A DNA stretch of 64,000 nucleotides. Origin: Acholoe squamosa. Taxonomy: Eukaryota; Annelida; Polychaeta; Phyllodocida; Polynoidae. The stretch spans positions 3,474,501 to 3,538,500 of the forward strand of contig OX439041.1 in assembly GCA_949317995.1 (NCBI GenBank), in the 5' to 3' direction. A program made the translations under genes and the position numbers. The notes beneath the pieces are model-generated. The model was given only the letters and a program-made list of their open reading frames with translations. It was not told the DNA's origin and made no database searches. Below, piece after piece: positions 11,437 to 21,285 of this stretch. Positions within the stretch are counted from its first letter, which is position 1. Each line of letters begins with the position of its first letter.

Positions 11437-12714
11437 ATGACACGGGACTTGCAAAGATGGGTAATCACCTGTCCGGATTGTTGTAAAAACAAACCCGGAC
11501 CCGGGATGGGCAAACTTCCCCTATCCCAAGAACTTTTCGGAGTTAGATTCGCAAGAATCGGGGTAGATATTATTAGTGGATTGAATACAACCGCTAATGA
11601 TAATACCTGTATGATGGTAGTGTGTGATTATTATACGAAATACACTAAAGTATTTCCACTACCTGACCACAAAGCAATTACTTGTGCCGAAGCCTTTGTA
11701 AAAGGTTGGGTACTAAGTTTCGGTGTACCATTAATGTTACACAGTGACCAAGGCAGAGAATTTGAATCAAATCTCTGGCAGGGTATGTGTGAATACTTAG
11801 CTATTTGCAAGACTAGAACCAACCCGTATAGGCCACAAAGCGACGGATTGGTAGAAAGGTTCAATAGAACCCTCATCCAAGTTCTAAAGTCACTCGTTAA
11901 TGAACATATGGATGACTGGGATGAGCAATGTCATTTCATGACACATGCTTATAACAGTACGGTACATTCAAGTACAAATTGTTCTCCGAACCTTTTAGTA
12001 TTCGGAGAGGATTTGATAATGCCTGCTGACCTAGTTTTTGGAGTCGTAGGGATGGACCCTGAACTACCTTGCCATGTAGTTTTGGTGGAATGTTTAAGAG
12101 ACAGATTTAAAAAAGCATATGAGTCTGTCCGAATTGATTTGGAGAAAAGTGCCAAATGGCAGAAAGTAGGATACGATACCGATCTAAAGCATCGGAAATT
12201 CCAATCCGGAGACAGAGTTCTCAGATTACATGAACCACTTAGACACATAAAATTAGCGTCTAATTGGGATGGTCCCTTTACTATAACACAAGTTATCAGT
12301 GATTGTACCGTAATTATCAAATCTGACCTTGGTCGACTTTATAAGTCAAATGTGGCTAGATTAAGGAAATGGTCTGGGAGGGAGACCTCCACAGAAATGT
12401 ATGGTGAAGGTTCCGAAAAGATCCTGAACCAGAATCGCATAATAGACCAGGTAAAGAACACTACAGTGAAGCGTGGTCGTGGTAGACCGAAAAAGTGTTC
12501 CGAATCAGTGACACCCACGCCAACACCGATTAAGCGTGGGGGAGTTAAAAAAGTCTCGGCAGGTGAAGACAAAAAGAGGAGGAAAGGTGTTTCTAAGGCT
12601 AAGAAGCACCTAGAGAAAGCTCTTCAGACTGTCAGGTCCGATAAAGAACTATCCGAGAAGGGGAGATACGTTCGCCGCAGCCCCCGAATTGCCCAGAGGA
12701 CTGCAGTGACCTAA
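11437..12714 (+). CDS. pol: Element A pol, part 2: integrase core, GPY/F module and AT-hook tail
   Basis: This is the same frame as the preceding segment, separated by the single TGA. CPDCC (near 11471) completes the zinc finger. The catalytic core has D at 11566, D at 11746 and E at 11854, the last pair 35 residues apart, with HSDQGREFE and GLVERFNRT around them. A GPY/F-type module follows (NWDGPFTITQV near 12262). The C-terminal ~80 residues are very basic and include KRGRGRPKK near 12469-12495, an AT-hook-like DNA-binding motif, then SPRIAQR. No chromodomain is visible; the AT-hook could play a comparable targeting role, which is inference. It ends at TAA 12712-12714. Confidence 0.88.
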   Translation: MTRDLQRWVITCPDCCKNKPGPGMGKLPLSQELFGVRFARIGVDIISGLNTTANDNTCMMVVCDYYTKYTKVFPLPDHKAITCAEAFVKGWVLSFGVPLMLHSDQGREFESNLWQGMCEYLAICKTRTNPYRPQSDGLVERFNRTLIQVLKSLVNEHMDDWDEQCHFMTHAYNSTVHSSTNCSPNLLVFGEDLIMPADLVFGVVGMDPELPCHVVLVECLRDRFKKAYESVRIDLEKSAKWQKVGYDTDLKHRKFQSGDRVLRLHEPLRHIKLASNWDGPFTITQVISDCTVIIKSDLGRLYKSNVARLRKWSGRETSTEMYGEGSEKILNQNRIIDQVKNTTVKRGRGRPKKCSESVTPTPTPIKRGGVKKVSAGEDKKRRKGVSKAKKHLEKALQTVRSDKELSEKGRYVRRSPRIAQRTAVT

Positions 12715-12936
12715 CCTGTATACACAAGAGTGTAATGTTTACATTTAGAGGAACGGATGACAACTGACCCGAAAGGCTTATTTGTCGCCGCCGCATGATG
12801 TACCAATGGGTAGTGGACGGATAATCCGGTGGATTTGCTTAAGCTTTCCATAATCTCCACTTTAATCCCCAGACGAGTCATCGGTGTGAGCGATAATTAC
12901 CTAAAAACAATCAGTTTGTTGATGTACCGCTTGTAG

Positions 12937-13041
12937 CACGTGCGTTTCCGCATGACGTCACAGTGTCCAGTCTCGGCTGACCTCTCGTGACCCCGCGCGC
13001 AACGGGGAAATGACGTCACGAATGCTGGCCTGTCGCCATAT
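12937..13041 (+). promoter_or_regulatory. Promoter-like cluster upstream of the zinc-finger ORF
   Basis: Within 105 bases lie an E-box CACGTG (12937-12942), two perfect CRE palindromes TGACGTCA (12953-12960 and 13011-13018) and a YY1-type site CGCCATATT (13033-13041). This is followed by CpG-rich leader sequence up to the ATG at 13222. No TATA box is seen. The cluster would fit a TATA-less internal promoter for the third ORF, but this is inference from motifs only. It lies in the 500-base gap between pol and the ORF. Confidence 0.45.
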
Positions 13042-13221
13042 TGTTTTTCGGTAATGTTCAAGACGGTCGAGCTCGCTCCCTTCTTGGATTTTACCGGCTA
13101 GCAAACTCCTCGCTGCTCCTCCAGAGTCTGTCTCCTGGTAGACAGACTCCGTTTGTGTCGGCCCCGGCGCCGTAAAAGCTGGAAAAAGAAGTAGTCTACT
13201 CCCGTGGGCGATTCCCCAGTC

Positions 13222-16170
13222 ATGGCTGAGGAATCCGTAGCTGCAGCCAAGCTATCCGGTGACCCGGATAAGCTGACTCTGTCCGCAGAAGCTTTTCCGG
13301 AAGCTTTGTCGCCTGTTACACAGGAAGAGAGCGAGATGATGGACGTGGAGGAATCTAAGGATCGCTCGTTCGAGGAGAAACTGGCTTCATTTTCACTAAA
13401 TGAGCCGGAGAAGATGTTATCTCCACTCCCACCAGAGGGATCCGGAGCGACTGCGAGTGCCGAACCCACAGCGACAGAGTCCGAGACCACACAGGTCGAC
13501 GGCTCGAAGGACCAGTGGAAGCCAGCAGTGGCTGACCCGTTCCCAGTAGACTACGATGGTCGCTACCTGTATGTCCACCCGGAATTGCAGGCACAAGTGA
13601 CCTACGCGGACGGGACACCAGTCAGGTTGGACCCGAAAGTTCGGATAGCTGTGGAGGGCACTATGGTTCCCGATCAGCTGACCAGGATGCCTCCCGAGTG
13701 GCTTCGAGACTGGCCGTGGTTCCAACGGGGACTTATGGTAGACGCTGACTTCCGTGAGACAGTGTATAAAGCCAACCGAGCCATCGAGCTCGGAGCGTAC
13801 CCGAAGCCTGACAAGTCCCTGTGGAACGTCAAGGCAACGAACATTAACTGGGTAGGCTGCGTCTCGGATTCCGAGGGGCAGACTTACCCACGCCCTTGTG
13901 CTACCCGGCCCCAATACCGGACAACAAAGGAGTTCAGGGAAGCCGCTGCTAACTTCGAACAGTGGGACGACGGTTTTTACATAACCGAGAAAGAGTTAGT
14001 GGATGTTCAAAACAACTCACTAATCGGTATGGACCGTAATGCAGCCATTCGGACGGTACTCGTCCGCCGAATGACTGCTGAACAGGAGGCCCAGGAAGAG
14101 GCTAAGAGGGCCGCGGAAGTACCCGCACCTCCTATCCCCGACCTGAAGCTTGCCACCAGGAGCTCAGCCAGTGCTACACCAGCCACCGGCAGTACTACCA
14201 CTCCGGTAGAAGCCTCGACCTCTAGCGCATCCGGAACCCAGGAACCGGAGGAAGACTGGAAGGTCAGCAAGAACAGGAGTTCCGCTGCTCGGAAGCTCAA
14301 GAATCTCCCGGATTCTGCTAGAGCCGAGCCGAAACCCAGCACCTCAGCCACGGGTAGTACTGCCATGGAGGTTGAGTCGTCTGACGAGGAGTCGGTGCAC
14401 GAATCCTCGGTTGAGTATGATGAGAAGGCCACTCCATCAACTCAAACCGAGGCCGAGCGTTGGGCTTACGCCAAATCCAGATTCAAAACCCGAATTCCGA
14501 CGTGTTTCTCCGACTGTGCCTACGGAGTGAAGAAGGACGGCTCTACCCTCTATGCCTGTCCAGACTCAGTCAATAAGAACGATGAGTCAGATGATGAAGA
14601 TTGGATGCGTCTTTCGGACGAGGACCCCAATCCGAGCAAAGCCTATCGAAAGATGTGGCTTATGCTAAACCACACCGAAGGGTATTACACTTATACCCAG
14701 AGGAGGAAGCTGCGTTGGGCTTTAGAGAAGTGGTACGGTGACGACCAAAAGTCCTGTCCCTTCTCTATCTGCCAGGATGCGAGTGATGTCTCGATCCGGA
14801 CCTGGAGTACTCCAGCCCGGTTTCAACGGCATCTGGTAGAGGCCCACTTCCACCATCACCCGGTTTACATTTGTGATCCGAGTTATGGTAAGAAGGGCAA
14901 GAAGTGTACTACGAAGGTGCAATACAACCGACGTAGTGATCTGGCTAGACACCAGAAGAAATGCCACGCAGAAGGTTTGGACGGGGCACGGAAGCGCATC
15001 ATGGAGCTTCATCAGGAACTCATGAAGGAGTTCGACAGTCTGAGCGAGGATGCTTGGTCTAAGATCCGACCAGGGGACCAAGTCCTCTGCGAAGTTCCGA
15101 AGACCAAGAATTCGAAACTCCGAGCAAAGATAGTCCTGACTCCTGGAAAGGGTAAACTGGACATGCACGAGTCTCTCTGGCAGAAATGCGAGGAATCCGG
15201 AAAGGATGCAAAGAGAGCTCGTGAAAGGAGCAGGAGAGATCAGAACCGTGGCGGCAACGGTAATGGTCAGGGCACCACTAAACCGAAAGTCAGAGCAGAG
15301 GACCGTTCCAGGTCCCCTCTGGCTAGGCACCCCGCAGAGCAGGCTCAGGGCACTCCGGTGTTCAAGAAGCCCGAACCTGCCGGATACGCTGGAGCCGTAT
15401 CTAAGCCTGGGAAAGTGAGTTCTCGAAACTTTCCGTCCTTAAACCAGGGACCTGGACCTGAGAGCCAGACCTTGGTGGTAGGAAAGGATGGTCGCCTTAT
15501 GCCAAAGAAGACCACCGCATCTGCTGCCGCCGGATCTGCATCCGCTCCAGCGGCCCCACCAGTTACCTTTACCCAGGAGCAGTTAAACATGTACCTGCAA
15601 ATGGGACTGAAACAGAATGTACCACCTGCCTACTGTGTACCAACGGCAGGTGTGTCCGGAAGCCCTAAACCCGGAAGTGGTCCACAGGCCGCCTCGACTC
15701 CTCCCAAGGCTGTCGCTGCACCTGCGAAACTAAAAGACGCTACTACCATTAAAACCGGTAATGCGGAAGTTTGGTTCGAGAAGTCTCGCCAAGGGGAGGC
15801 AGATGTCCAGAAGGCCATCTATACCCACTGGGAGAAGTGTGTTCGCGAAAAAGCGACCGAGTTTCATCAGGGTCTCCTAAATGACACCCTGTTGTGTATG
15901 AAACAGGTGGGCGACGCTGAAAAGCAACGTCTCGAGACCCTCATCCGGGACGATGTGAAGGCCCAGGAGGAGGCTGCCACAGCTGCCCAGGAAAAAGCAG
16001 CTATGGATGTGCACGTGTTGGAGAAACGTGTAAAGGAGGAGATTACTCGGAACACCAATCTGAACACTAAGTTCATGAGGGTGTTCGGAGTCAACTTGGA
16101 CGAGTGGGACGGCACTCCCGAGTCGGCTCTAGCTCTTCTTAAGAAGAAGCATGCTAAGAAGTCTGCTTAA
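13222..16170 (+). CDS. Intact 982-aa protein with paired C2H2-like zinc fingers, carried after pol
   Basis: The first ATG is at 13222 (gtcATGG context), with an in-frame TAG at 13192-13194 upstream, so this start is well fixed. Layout: acidic Ser/Glu-rich N-terminus (to ~105); a globular-looking region with VDYDGRYLYVHPEL and MPPEWLRDWPWF (~105-285); a Ser/Thr/Ala linker; a second region with an acidic Glu/Ser patch; then two zinc fingers, C512-C517-H537-H542 and C551-C562-H577-H582. Next come a long basic, Pro/Gly/Ala-rich disordered stretch and a charged C-terminal helical region (~870-975, coiled-coil-like). I recognise no known full-length family. It has no stops or frameshifts over 2.9 kb, in contrast to the decayed sequence around it. 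Nucleic-acid binding is likely; a Gag-like or regulatory role is speculative. Confidence 0.8.
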   Translation: MAEESVAAAKLSGDPDKLTLSAEAFPEALSPVTQEESEMMDVEESKDRSFEEKLASFSLNEPEKMLSPLPPEGSGATASAEPTATESETTQVDGSKDQWKPAVADPFPVDYDGRYLYVHPELQAQVTYADGTPVRLDPKVRIAVEGTMVPDQLTRMPPEWLRDWPWFQRGLMVDADFRETVYKANRAIELGAYPKPDKSLWNVKATNINWVGCVSDSEGQTYPRPCATRPQYRTTKEFREAAANFEQWDDGFYITEKELVDVQNNSLIGMDRNAAIRTVLVRRMTAEQEAQEEAKRAAEVPAPPIPDLKLATRSSASATPATGSTTTPVEASTSSASGTQEPEEDWKVSKNRSSAARKLKNLPDSARAEPKPSTSATGSTAMEVESSDEESVHESSVEYDEKATPSTQTEAERWAYAKSRFKTRIPTCFSDCAYGVKKDGSTLYACPDSVNKNDESDDEDWMRLSDEDPNPSKAYRKMWLMLNHTEGYYTYTQRRKLRWALEKWYGDDQKSCPFSICQDASDVSIRTWSTPARFQRHLVEAHFHHHPVYICDPSYGKKGKKCTTKVQYNRRSDLARHQKKCHAEGLDGARKRIMELHQELMKEFDSLSEDAWSKIRPGDQVLCEVPKTKNSKLRAKIVLTPGKGKLDMHESLWQKCEESGKDAKRARERSRRDQNRGGNGNGQGTTKPKVRAEDRSRSPLARHPAEQAQGTPVFKKPEPAGYAGAVSKPGKVSSRNFPSLNQGPGPESQTLVVGKDGRLMPKKTTASAAAGSASAPAAPPVTFTQEQLNMYLQMGLKQNVPPAYCVPTAGVSGSPKPGSGPQAASTPPKAVAAPAKLKDATTIKTGNAEVWFEKSRQGEADVQKAIYTHWEKCVREKATEFHQGLLNDTLLCMKQVGDAEKQRLETLIRDDVKAQEEAATAAQEKAAMDVHVLEKRVKEEITRNTNLNTKFMRVFGVNLDEWDGTPESALALLKKKHAKKSA

Positions 16171-17689
16171 GCATGCTAGGGTTATTTCTCCCATAATTTT
16201 TTTTTCTCCATCACCGAATGACCAGATATAGTCTTTGCGGAACCCTATAGGTCTGCGAATGTTTTATTCACTAGTGTATGAACACCTATAGTATGTGTTC
16301 CGGGTTCCTCTTATGACCAGTCTATTGTATAATTCAGGTTGTATAACTCTTATTGCACCCTGAATAGTCTATTCGGATTTGTAACTTCACCGATGAACAA
16401 TCCGATAGTAGACTTGCTGCTGTGAGACGTATCCGGATGCCAGTCCCAGACTCCTGCTATTACCCGTGCTAACCACTTACTAGGATGGACTTTACGATTT
16501 ACCTCTACAACTCATCTGTACTCCCGAATGGACTTATATCAAATACTACTATTACTTCCGGATCAACCTACATTGGACTATTATCTACTTATGTCAACTA
16601 AGCTTAAGAAGGATTACGTTTTCTACATAGTTGACACATCCGGACTATTATTCTACATTCTACACCATTCGGATATACTATAAACTTTAGCACTACTAGA
16701 GGATTGTGGGTAGCTGCCCCAAAATCAACTACCGTGTTCACTCTATATAAGGAAACCATAAACTTTAGCACGTCCATCCCGTGGTTAGCTGACCACACCT
16801 ACCTACTAGTACCCGGAGGATACAGCAGAAGACTTCAGCAGCATTTATAATTTCTGTATATTGTATATAATGTCATATTTCTATTTTTCTATTATATGTA
16901 TGTGTATATCCACTAGATACATATTATTATACGGGTACATAGACATTTCTTGATACGGATCTCTAATTATTATTAGTATTCATATTATAAGATCCGTTAA
17001 ACTTCACCAGAAAACACATATTATTGTCCTGCGAGACAAATTGTATAATAAGTATAATGATCTGGTGCTATAAAGGTTATTAGGTACACGGTGATAATAT
17101 ATTATTATTATATTCATTACCACACCGTGATGTTTTTTTCTTTTCTTTTCAAGTGTATGGTATAAATAATCCCATTCGTACTACTCACGGAATCCTTAAC
17201 GGATTCGTATGTTAATAATATACGACATGTCATTGTATAGTGAAGTTACTATAACAGTCTTCTTTAAGACTATATATTCAAATGTGGTGTTAATAACTAC
17301 AAACACACATACGGATGTTATTATGTGATATATCGACAGTTCCGTTACACATAACTGTCATCATCACATGTATACGATTCATATTACTTGTCTTATTAGT
17401 TATACTGTAAATATAATATAACATTATGTGGTATAATAATTTAGCAGACAGTTCCGTTTCACATAACTGTCTCTTGTTCAAGTAATTTGTATAATATTTC
17501 AACATCCTAATCGTTATTTGTAACTACATTTCACTATTGAATATATATATATGACATTCGGTTCATACTCAACTTGGTGTTAATGTTATACCTATGGTTG
17601 TACCTCTATTACTAAAGGTTTAGACATGTAGAAATGTTATCCTAGTAATATTATAACTATAACACCCTCCTAAATGTCTGGGGGAGTGG
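16171..17689 (+). other. AT-rich 3' non-coding region of element A
   Basis: 1.5 kb with no ORF of note, increasingly AT-rich to the right. It ends in a purine-rich GGGGGAGTGG tract (17680-17689) immediately before the proposed LTR, in the position of a polypurine tract for plus-strand priming. Confidence 0.55.
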
Positions 17690-17987
17690 TGTAGAGGTAC
17701 ACGTTATTAAACCATAGGAGTTAGGTACCGTCTGACGTGGTGGGTGAGTCGAGTCGTCGGACGTTCCTCAGGTTCCGGATAGGTGGCAGCACCGATCCGG
17801 GTCTGTGGGGACATCTGACGACGAACACCTGGGTCCATATATAAAGCCCAGGGCTCAGCCGCTACGTCAGAGGCCCTTCTGGCCTCCACACTATGTAGAC
17901 CATTGTCCTTTAATATTAGCTGCCTCTCTGATATCATCCGGCAGCCGTGAGTATGCGTTAAGTAATAAAACCAACCGTTGGCATACA
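17690..17987 (+). mobile_element. Probable 3' LTR of element A
   Basis: It starts TGTAGAGG and ends GCATACA, giving TGTA...TACA termini like the other two LTRs in the window. It follows a purine-rich tract directly, has a TATA box (CATATATAAAG near 17835-17845) and an AATAAA at 17964, spaced as expected for U3-R-U5. ACCAACCGTT near its end also occurs at the end of the LTR at 49634-49980. No second copy exists here to confirm the edges. Confidence 0.6.
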
Positions 17988-18254
17988 CTTGGAATACTGT
18001 CTTACTCTTTCTTTCCGAACCGTAAGACCCGAACCCCCCAGGTCCGTAAGGCCACAAACCCTTACAATATTCTAGCTGACCAATTGTCTAGATTATCATA
18101 TAAAGGTACTGTGGAGAAATGCATTCACACCCTTCAGGATAAAAATATGTGCTGCTTTACTTCCAGAATGGAAAAGGTTACAAAAAAGAAAAGAGTGTCT
18201 TTTGACGAAGGGTGTATCAGAAAATACAAGGAGAACAAGGAAACAACAGCTTAA
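17988..18254 (+). pseudogene. DIRS-type fragment: RNase H tail
   Basis: In frame 3 the residues NILADQLSRLS (near 18070-18100) match the conserved LAD-x-LSR end of retroelement RNase H. The frame ends at 18254 after overlapping the tyrosine recombinase ORF by about 50 bases, the layout seen in DIRS-like retroelements where RT/RNase H and YR ORFs overlap. The RT itself is absent; the fragment begins right after the proposed LTR. Confidence 0.45.
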
Positions 18255-19068
18255 CAGGTATAAGAAATTTTGTAATAAATTTAATTTATCTTTTTTTCCT
18301 TGTTCTCCCTCACGGGCTGCTACATATGCGGTATATTTATCAGAATTTATGAAACCCTCTTCTGTAAGGAACTATTTATCGTCCATTTGGTACCATCAGA
18401 AGCTTAGGGGTGGCTTGGACCATAGCGGTAATTTCATGATAAAAAAGGTGTTGGATGGTATTGATAGAAAATATTCTATTCCTACTAGGGTTATTCACCC
18501 ACTGAGTCCAAAAGAGATGTTATGTATTAGGTCGTACTTGGATCTCTCCAGCAGGGCTGACTTGAAATTTTGGTTAGCTATTCTCTTATGTTATATAGGT
18601 GTCCTCAGGATAGGGCATGTTGTGTTGTCTCCGCATACACTAAGGGTAGGTGATGTTAAAGTATGTAAAAGTTATGCTAGTCTTCGCATTAAAACTTCTA
18701 AAACGGACCAGCTTGGTACCCATTCTTTTTATATATATTTATGTAGGGACGATACCTCTTTGTTATGTCCTTGTGAAGGTAGGGGTGTGAGGGAGTTATT
18801 ATTTAATATTAATGGTGTTCCTCTAGAATACCAATATATTAATTCGAGATTGAAATCTTTATCTCTACGTGCTGGTATCAAAGGTTCAGTCTCCACTCAC
18901 TCCCTCAGGCATGGAGGTGCTACTATGTTAAAGGATGCTGGACTCAGTGTAGACTCCATTAAGAAAAAGGTAAATTGGAAATCTAGTTCTGTCTTTACAT
19001 ATTTACATAATCATAAAAATGAACTTTTGGAATTAGATAGACTTTGCCAATCTCAATTGCATTGTTGA
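18202..19068 (+). CDS. Tyrosine recombinase of a DIRS-like (or Ngaro/Crypton-like) element
   Basis: A ~288-residue frame carries the phage-integrase-type signature. The first catalytic Arg is in LRIGHVV, the box II HSLRHGG supplies His-x-x-Arg, VNWKSSSVF has Trp in the second-His position, and FTYLH holds the likely Tyr nucleophile near the C-terminus. An N-terminal SAM-like helical part precedes it (SVRNYLSSIWYHQKL). The frame opens with TTG rather than ATG, consistent with an overlapping or fused upstream ORF. It would integrate circular cDNA by site-specific recombination. No split direct repeats or inverted terminal repeats were found, so the element type is inferred from the upstream RNase H remnant. 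Confidence 0.8.
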   Translation: MTKGVSENTRRTRKQQLNRYKKFCNKFNLSFFPCSPSRAATYAVYLSEFMKPSSVRNYLSSIWYHQKLRGGLDHSGNFMIKKVLDGIDRKYSIPTRVIHPLSPKEMLCIRSYLDLSSRADLKFWLAILLCYIGVLRIGHVVLSPHTLRVGDVKVCKSYASLRIKTSKTDQLGTHSFYIYLCRDDTSLLCPCEGRGVRELLFNINGVPLEYQYINSRLKSLSLRAGIKGSVSTHSLRHGGATMLKDAGLSVDSIKKKVNWKSSSVFTYLHNHKNELLELDRLCQSQLHC

Positions 19069-19277
19069 TTGGTATGTGTTTGTTCACAAATGTTTGGCGT
19101 GTTTAGGTGTTTGGCATGTATGGTGCTGATAGCCCCAAGGTCAGTAACCCACCAAACTCATGTGTCTGTGATATGATCATTTATTATACTACTGTATCAT
19201 ATATTATTATTACTGTATATATCAACATTATTATTATCGTTATTACCGGTATTAATTATTCTCTGGTAGCGAGATAA

Positions 19278-19346
<69 letters not shown>

Positions 19347-20347
19347 ATATATGAATATTGCATGATTATTACAGTAAAAAAAAAGAAAGAAAAATAACTA
19401 CATGTATGTGCATGGAAATATATATACATATATTCATAAAAATAATAAGGATATATATATGTAAAAGAGTGAAGACCAAGTAAAAAATAACATAGTTGGG
19501 AAAGTATATCGCATCCTAATTCAAAAGGGAGGCGACAAGTTAGGTCGAGGAACCCAGGTATTGGAAAAACCGCAGTATATGAGAGTGTGAGTGCATGTAT
19601 GGAAGTAGTCAAAACTGGAGGACGCTACAATCAGGTCCGAAAGAGGACTTTGATTGTAATTGCAGGGGGCCTTGTGAGTTATAGGGAATTAAAGTCGGTG
19701 ACAATTTGGTCGCTATTGTTTGAAGATTTACAACAGTAATCCTGCAAATGATACAAAGACACGGGGTTCCTCCATACTAGGTGTCTTGTTATATATCCCA
19801 GTAGAATGCATGAGTGTTTGTTATAAAAGTATATTTATAAAGAGAAGAATTTCTGGATGTGATATGTCACTGGGAATAGGTAAAGAATGTCACTATGATC
19901 CTTAGACCCCATGAAGCCTAGAGTGGGCACTATGCAAAAGTTTTTTTGGACAAATAACACTCTGCATATTCACTGATACTTTCCTGTCATCTTTTAGGTC
20001 AATCATCAAAAAGAAATTGTTCTGGTGAGTCTTGTGAAATACGATCTTACTATTGTTCATGAGATCCATCTGTGCTTAAGGAGCTTAGATAAATTATTAG
20101 ATGATTATATCTTAGCGAGTAAAGTAATAAAATGATTTAGAGGTTGTGAATATCCTACTCTAGCAAAGTTCCAAGTCAGGATGAAAAAAACTTGTTTGGA
20201 TTTCCCTTCATAATTAATTAGATTTGCAGGGGATTCAATTCAAAGAAACCCAGATATAGCTAGGGCATACAATGGGATAGTCGACCAAACACTAACTGTC
20301 ACTGTTCAAATCTCTAATAATCTTTTATTTCTAATGTATCCTTCTAG
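19069..20347. other. Non-coding stretch with a TA microsatellite
   Basis: A TA repeat with short interruptions covers about 19279-19353. The rest is AT-rich without a supported gene; the 3' end of the DIRS-like fragment must lie at its left edge. The right end is polypyrimidine/acceptor sequence for the SRCR exon. Confidence 0.6.
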
Positions 20348-20460
20348 AGCTGCGCCTGGTCAATATCCAGGGCAATAGTACAGAAGGGAGGCTGGAGATT
20401 AGGATCAATGACACGTGGGGCACTATATGTGGTGATTCGTTTGATGACGTTGATGCTTCG
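20348..20460 (+). CDS. Host gene exon: first half of an SRCR domain
   Basis: The exon follows a pyrimidine-rich tract and TTCTAG acceptor and ends at GTAAGC. It enters in phase 1 and leaves in phase 0. The translation LRLVNIQG...GRLEIRINDTWGTICGD...DDVDAS matches the start of a scavenger receptor cysteine-rich domain (R-L-V, G-R-L-E, W-G-T-I-C). SRCR domains occur in secreted and membrane receptors and bind ligands outside the cell. The domain continues in the exon at 21117. The rest of the gene is not in recognisable form upstream. Confidence 0.88.
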
Positions 20461-20800
20461 GTAAGCTGATGGATACACAACCTAACACTTCATAATTATG
20501 CCCAGAGCATTGCTGATCAGCCTCATTATTATACCTATCATATGAAACTTCTATTACTTAAGTGTAGAAGAGTGTGTGCATGTACCATTGTCATATTGGA
20601 GCCATATGCACACTCGTGTGCACACATATTTGGACTCACAAATGCATTGTAGGGAAAACCAGAACTAAATCAGGGCTGATCGCCAATTTTGCCAGCGATT
20701 TTAGAGAAAAATTGGCTGAATATTGAGGTTTCCATAGTGGAAATCAATAGTTTATGTTGGCATCGATGTAGAACTAGAACTTTGCAGCATGAGAATCAAA

Positions 20801-20867
<67 letters not shown>

Positions 20868-21116
20868 AGGTCATGGGATGGAAATTCATTTTGAAAAAAA
20901 ATCGGGAGACATCTAGTGGGCAATTTGCAAAATATAAAATAGAAACAATAGACAATTTATGGGAATTATAATTGACTGAATATAATAATCATGTTTCTGT
21001 AGTGGGCCACTCATGGGCATGTGAGTGCTTGTATGCTCACATGTTGTGTTTTTGGTCATTGTACCTTTTTTTATTAATTCTCAGATATGTGACAATTATC
21101 AATCTGTTTATGTCAG
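20461..21116 (+). other. Intron within the SRCR domain
   Basis: GT...AG intron of 656 bases in phase 0. It contains a pure TA microsatellite at 20803-20865. Confidence 0.8.
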
Positions 21117-21285
21117 GTGGCCTGCAAACAACTAGGCTACAGAAATGTTGGATTTATCGGAAGAAAAATATGGCTGGATGATCTAGGATGTACAAGCAGT
21201 GATCAATGTATAGAAGACTGCCCCAATAACGGTGTCGGTATTAATAATTGTAATCATTTAAAAGATGTCCATATTGGATGTTATG
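21117..21285 (+). CDS. Host gene exon: second half of the SRCR domain
   Basis: Acceptor TGTCAG; donor GTGAGT at 21286. It enters in phase 0 and leaves in phase 1, so with the previous exon it makes a phase 1-1 module, the arrangement that allows exon shuffling. VACKQLGYRNVG, IWLDDLGC and HIGCYG match the conserved cysteine-containing blocks of SRCR (V-C-R-Q-L-G-Y, L-D-D-V-x-C, C-G-H-x-E-D-V/A-x-V-x-C), though the penultimate block is divergent (NCNHLKDVHIGC). Confidence 0.88.

Larger units (their letters stand above)
8941..17987 (+). mobile_element. Ty3/gypsy element A: pol, zinc-finger ORF, 3' LTR; 5' end missing
   Basis: Homology to the related copy at 49.6-54.8 kb begins abruptly near 8941 inside the protease domain, so LTR, gag and the protease active site are gone. 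The remainder is in order: protease tail, RT, RNase H, integrase (to 12714), a promoter-like segment, a 982-codon ORF (13222-16170), an AT-rich 3' region and a probable 3' LTR (17690-17987). The right end abuts a DIRS-type fragment. Confidence 0.75.

Noticed and set aside
13098..13914. Minus-strand ORFs opposite the 982-codon ORF
   Set aside because: Shadows of the sense coding frame without motifs.
20689..20971. Poly-Ile-Tyr ORFs over TA microsatellites (also at 19256, 32539, 33362)
   Set aside because: Pure microsatellite translation, no gene features.
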